Shown in pieces: positions 60,360-64,000 of a stretch of 64,000 nt of DNA. The notes under the pieces are model-generated. The model did no database searches and had not been told where the DNA came from. It was given only the letters and a program-made list of their open reading frames with translations. The position numbers and the translations under genes were made by a program. Source of the DNA: Isoetes taiwanensis (Eukaryota; Streptophyta; Lycopodiopsida; Isoetales; Isoetaceae); NCBI GenBank assembly GCA_021234155.1, contig JAJEKV010000073.1, positions 372,213 through 436,212 of the forward strand, given 5' to 3'. Every line of letters starts with the position of its first letter. The stretch's first letter is position 1.

Positions 60360-62465
60360 CGGAGGGTTGCCCTTAGTTTCCCATGGGTAAAGTGGCTTAA
60401 ATCAAACCGTGTGGAATCAAAATTTCTACTTCAGATCCCCCACCATATCTGTCGACTCAATATTTAAATTAAACTAGACCTCACTAATCAAACATTTTTG
60501 GATGTCGCGCCTCGTGCACATTGAGATTGAATACAACTGTGACAACAAGGTGTCGCGGAAGCCGCAATGCTTGCAACAAGGTAGTGTCGATAGTTCTCGC
60601 GACACGCAAGGGAACGGTGACTTTATTATGATTCGAAGAGTTAACAATGTTCTATGACATTGACATCGCGATCCAAGACGCTACATGTCAAAATGGTAGG
60701 AGCATTTTCAAGCTTTATAAAATTTGTTGGTTATCCATTAGAGGCGATACCTACAATGAAGGGCAGCATCCTCGGCCGGTAAATGCACGCTTGAGCTCAA
60801 CCACTCCACTCCAAATTATTAATACCTTCAACAGGCCTTCCAGGCTCCTAACTCGACCCATGCCTTTGCATTTTGGTAGCTTAAGTTTGCTTGCAACCTC
60901 CATGTATCTTTACGCTATTAAATTCTTAGCAACCTCTCTTTAATTTATAATATCCACTCATTCACCATTGTAGAAAATCACGAGATGAATGAGTAGCCTA
61001 TCTATGGGCGCTTGTTGGTTTCATAGCCCCATTCTAGAATTCCTCCTACAAAAGCCACTCGCCCTAGGACTCAATGTTGAAGTTGAAGGCACTGGCCGAA
61101 AGAACCAAAAAATAAAAGGTCAACCAAGAATACTCAAAATCTAGTGCAAGAATAAAAGATTCTTACTCACCAAGGCCTACTTGAAAAAGCTAAAAATGTC
61201 CGAAGACACAAGAAAACAAAGATCCTTCAAGAACTATGAGAATCTCTTCGTGCCTTCTCAAAATCACATTAAAAAAGAAAAGAGCAGAATGTGAGGCGCC
61301 TGAAATGTAAACAATGGCCGACCGACGACTTTGAGCTCGAGTCACGACGACGCACAGTCGAGCTCGGGCCGCACTGCAGTAAAATCGGTAAACAAGAAAT
61401 TGTGACGTGGTACAAATACCCCTGCACTACAAATTTCCCCATGTTACATTAATGTCCACGTGCTATGTCGCTAAATTCCGCCGGCCTCCCAATTTAAAAT
61501 TGGCTCCGCGACGCCGCCAATTTTCTAGGCCGCGCATATTCTGTATACCTTTTAATACAATAACATTAGCATAAGGTGCATTATGTTGGCCAGGTAGAAA
61601 CACGTATTTATGGTACTACTTTTTTGAATTTTTTGTTGTTTTTTGTGTTCTCGCCCTATTTGGAATAGAAAACTAGCATAAGGCCTCACTATTCCGGAAT
61701 GCTGTGTGGTCTTATTTTTGCTATTCCATATAATAACTTGTGCTCTTTACCTAAGGCGAGTTGGCTAGCTCATTTTTTCCTTTCCTTTTAATTGGCTTCC
61801 TTGCAACAAAAGCCCACTAATAATCAGATTGCTCTTTATTCTTACTCTAGCTTGCGATTATTGGATTTGCATGTTTGAGCATTTACATTTGCAACATGTA
61901 GTGGGTTCAAGATGTGAAAAGTTGGTCTATCTTATATCATACACGACCACAACACATGTAGACAGCAAGCATATATATTGTAAAGATAGCATGCATAGCC
62001 TGCAAGAACTTCAACTCCTTCAGCTGAAGCTCACTTCTTAATTCCACATAGATTACCTGCAAGAAAGAAAATAATGCTACTGGCAAGGCATGGAACATGG
62101 AAGTTCATTCAAAAGCTGTATTTGAAGGGGCATTCACACAACCAACCTGCAACGTCTTTACTGCAAGTTGAAGTGAGTTGTGACCCCGATGGCAGCAAAC
62201 ACGGTCAAACGATTAAACATGCCTAATCGCAAGACCTAATAAATTATCTGTCTTCACAAAAAGTGCCAAATAATTCTTCAAGAAAAATGCAAATGTTCAT
62301 GTTCACTAGACCACATATAATGGTTGAGCCAAAACTGTAGGCCAAGGACAGCTTCAAAAGCAAAACCGCTTCATTTCCCCACACATATACTACAAAATGC
62401 CCCTGGTTAAGAAATGGTAATATGAATTTGTGATGGTAAATAATGGCTTAGCATCTGTTTTCGTT
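60360..62465. other. no recognisable gene
   Basis: Contains a 98-codon plus frame (60647-60943) and a 70-codon one (61829-62041), neither with known motifs. GAGCTCGA at 61333-61340 and TCGAGCTC at 61358-61365 form a perfect 8-bp inverted repeat with a 17-base loop. No coding or repeat identity is established. Confidence 0.35.
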
Positions 62466-62471
62466 GGTGGT

Positions 62472-62756
62472 TTATAATTGTCTGCATTGTCTCATTGATG
62501 TAATCAAAAGTGTCCTCCAATCGCTTTGTTGACGATCCATCTCCAGCAAATATACTCTGGAAATTAATATATAGGCTGGGATGCTATCTGGGTCTAATTC
62601 AATAACATATTCTGTTGCAGACTTCCCCTGAGGACCTCTCTTTGTGCTTCGGCAGGCACCAAGGAAGGCCCTCCATGTATCTGGGCCAGCTGGTATTGGC
62701 ATCCTCAGTATGTTGCTACCAAAGATAGATTCTTGCCATGTTACGACTAATTTCAC
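62472..62756 (-). pseudogene. PPR E-motif relic
   Basis: The minus-strand frame reads MPIPAGPDTWRAFLGACRST, then ATEYVIELDPDSIPAYILIS and RVYLLEMDRQ. This is the junction of the last S2 motif with the E motif of PLS-class PPR proteins (usual wording MPxxPDxxTWxxLLGACRxH, then AxxVxELDPxNxAxYVLLSNxYAxxG). The preceding part of the protein is absent: just before the match (higher coordinates) the sequence switches at about 62712 into the 1.3-kb duplicated block. The E+ and DYW parts downstream are not recognisable. It is a fragment cut off by that repeat. Confidence 0.8.
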
Positions 62757-64000
62757 TTATCTTAGAGCCAGGCCTGCACTGTTTACAGGGAAATTCAGGC
62801 AGACTAGCATTGCCCAAGAGTTTTAGAAAGCTAGAATTTAGAAGAAAGCCAGATCACATTCTTGCACTGTCACAACCAAATTCAGGGATATTTAGAATAA
62901 GGTGAAGCCAGAAGGAATCAATAGCCCCATTTCGTGGCAGTGAGTTTTATGGAATCGACTTCTTGGTTTGCCATAGAACAAATGCCTAGTCTGAAAACTT
63001 AGAAGCCACGCAGGTAGGGTATGCTATAGATGAAATTATAACAAGGTCCATCCGGAACTGTGGTTGTGGTGGGAAAAACAGTAGGAACGAATTTTACGGG
63101 TGCTCAATACTCCTTCCAATGCTTCTGTAAATGTAATTGAGATTGTGTTGGGGATGAAAATTTTTTGCAGACAGCTTTATTTTTTGAAGTGGAGTTTTCC
63201 AACCAATTTTGACTTGACCCGATGGGCTTGGGTTTGTATGGTTTGAGAGCCACATTCTTGGGTTTCAGAAGAATAAACTTTAGCACAAATGAAACAATAA
63301 TTCATGTTTAGATGCTCAAACACATAAATTTTAGATTATTCGGATTATATTCTAAATTATCGGATCAAAATCGTACTTGATTTGCCTGGAATTTACAGGA
63401 CTCATATCAAATCTTACATATTTCTGATCATGCAGGAATTGTAGAGGACCCAGACTAGATTCTTAGATGACCCACATGAAATTAGGCTCGACGTATATGT
63501 GATTTTGGGTCTAGCAAAGCTCAGATGAATAAATTTACTGCCAGGTTGTAGTATTACTACAACCCTGTAATTGTGTCGATTTAGATTGTGTTGCGGATCA
63601 AAGGTTTTGTGCAGACAGCCAACTGCCCCCATTTTTTGAGGCCAGTGCTTCCGAGTGCCTGCCTGCATGCAAAGTAGTCTGTTGTAGCCATACAATGGTA
63701 TTTTGGATTTTCTGGTCACAATTCACCCTTTGTTCTGAAGGCAACAAATTGCGTGGGGATAAGGCTCGATGCAAAACTCCAGTCTTCGCCCAAGACCACA
63801 CTTCACACGTGCTGTTTTCGTTTGTTTGTATGTCATATTACCACATGAAATTGTGCTTTTCAAGTTTGTTCATATGTGTAATTACCATATGAAGCTATGG
63901 CAAGACAACCACAGGCGATGCCATTTGGTTAGATTGATAAAATGTGGGCCAACTTCCAAAAGACAATTTTGTTTTGAAAGCTCTTCGAGTTGGTCAACGC
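62712..64000. repeat. 1.3-kb duplicated block, copy 2 (runs off window)
   Basis: Second copy of 45588-46902, in the same orientation and still matching at the last base of the window. It keeps the inverted repeat GTTGTAGTA-T-TACTACAAC (63545-63563). Its left boundary interrupts a PPR reading frame, which suggests it inserted there. Comparing the copies shows many CAG/CTG strings here where copy 1 has scrambled sequence. Confidence 0.85.

Noticed and set aside
61333..61365. regulatory hairpin GAGCTCGA..TCGAGCTC
   Set aside because: An isolated 8-bp inverted repeat with no adjoining gene; it could be chance.

Overview
The window looks like nuclear DNA from a land plant, most likely a seedless vascular plant such as a fern. 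It holds a PLS-class pentatricopeptide repeat (PPR) gene whose wording resembles fern and lycophyte PPR proteins, a plant-type GTP cyclohydrolase II exon relic, a U6 snRNA-derived pseudogene, and a dense layer of decayed LINE, Ty3/gypsy, SINE and satellite sequence. There are no operons, ribosome binding sites, CRISPR arrays or rRNA genes. The fern assignment is inference from protein style, not from a database search.

Layout. 0-5.7 kb: a PPR relic, then a broken non-LTR retrotransposon (endonuclease part, a ~300-bp tandem repeat carrying tRNA-like SINE heads, then a reverse transcriptase part). 6-10 kb: a TTCTTA simple repeat, a larger PPR relic, a truncated U6 pseudogene, several short tandem repeats, and a promoter-like stretch with a TATA box near 10.15 kb. 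10.2-16 kb: no recognisable gene. 16.2-17.3 kb: Ty3/gypsy gag-pol relic. 17.5-31.5 kb: two ~1.75-kb direct repeats that may be LTRs of a ~14-kb element, with a ~425-bp satellite array just inside the left one and unrecognised DNA in the rest. 31.7-33.2 kb: a second LINE relic. 33.6-37.7 kb: scattered minus-strand open segments with plausible splice signals, the best candidate for an unrecognised split gene. 37.9-38.6 kb: LINE-like tail ending in A18. 39-45.6 kb: a duplicated CATGCATG-rich block, then unrecognised DNA. 45.6-46.9 kb: a block repeated at the right edge of the window. 50.3-52.5 kb: the GTP cyclohydrolase II exon relic followed by the 612-codon PPR frame, the only long intact reading frame. 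54.3-60.1 kb: two copies of a ~2-kb block in direct orientation. 60.2 kb: a lone inverted satellite fragment. 62.5-64 kb: a PPR E-domain relic on the minus strand abutting the second copy of the 45.6-kb block.

The genes do not form a pathway. The window is mostly a transposon and pseudogene graveyard around one PPR gene. A caution applies throughout: where two copies of a repeat can be compared, long identical runs are broken by short scrambled runs, very often where one copy reads CAG, CTG or CCG. This looks like systematic sequencing error at methylated CNG sites, so many frameshifts reported here may not exist in the organism.
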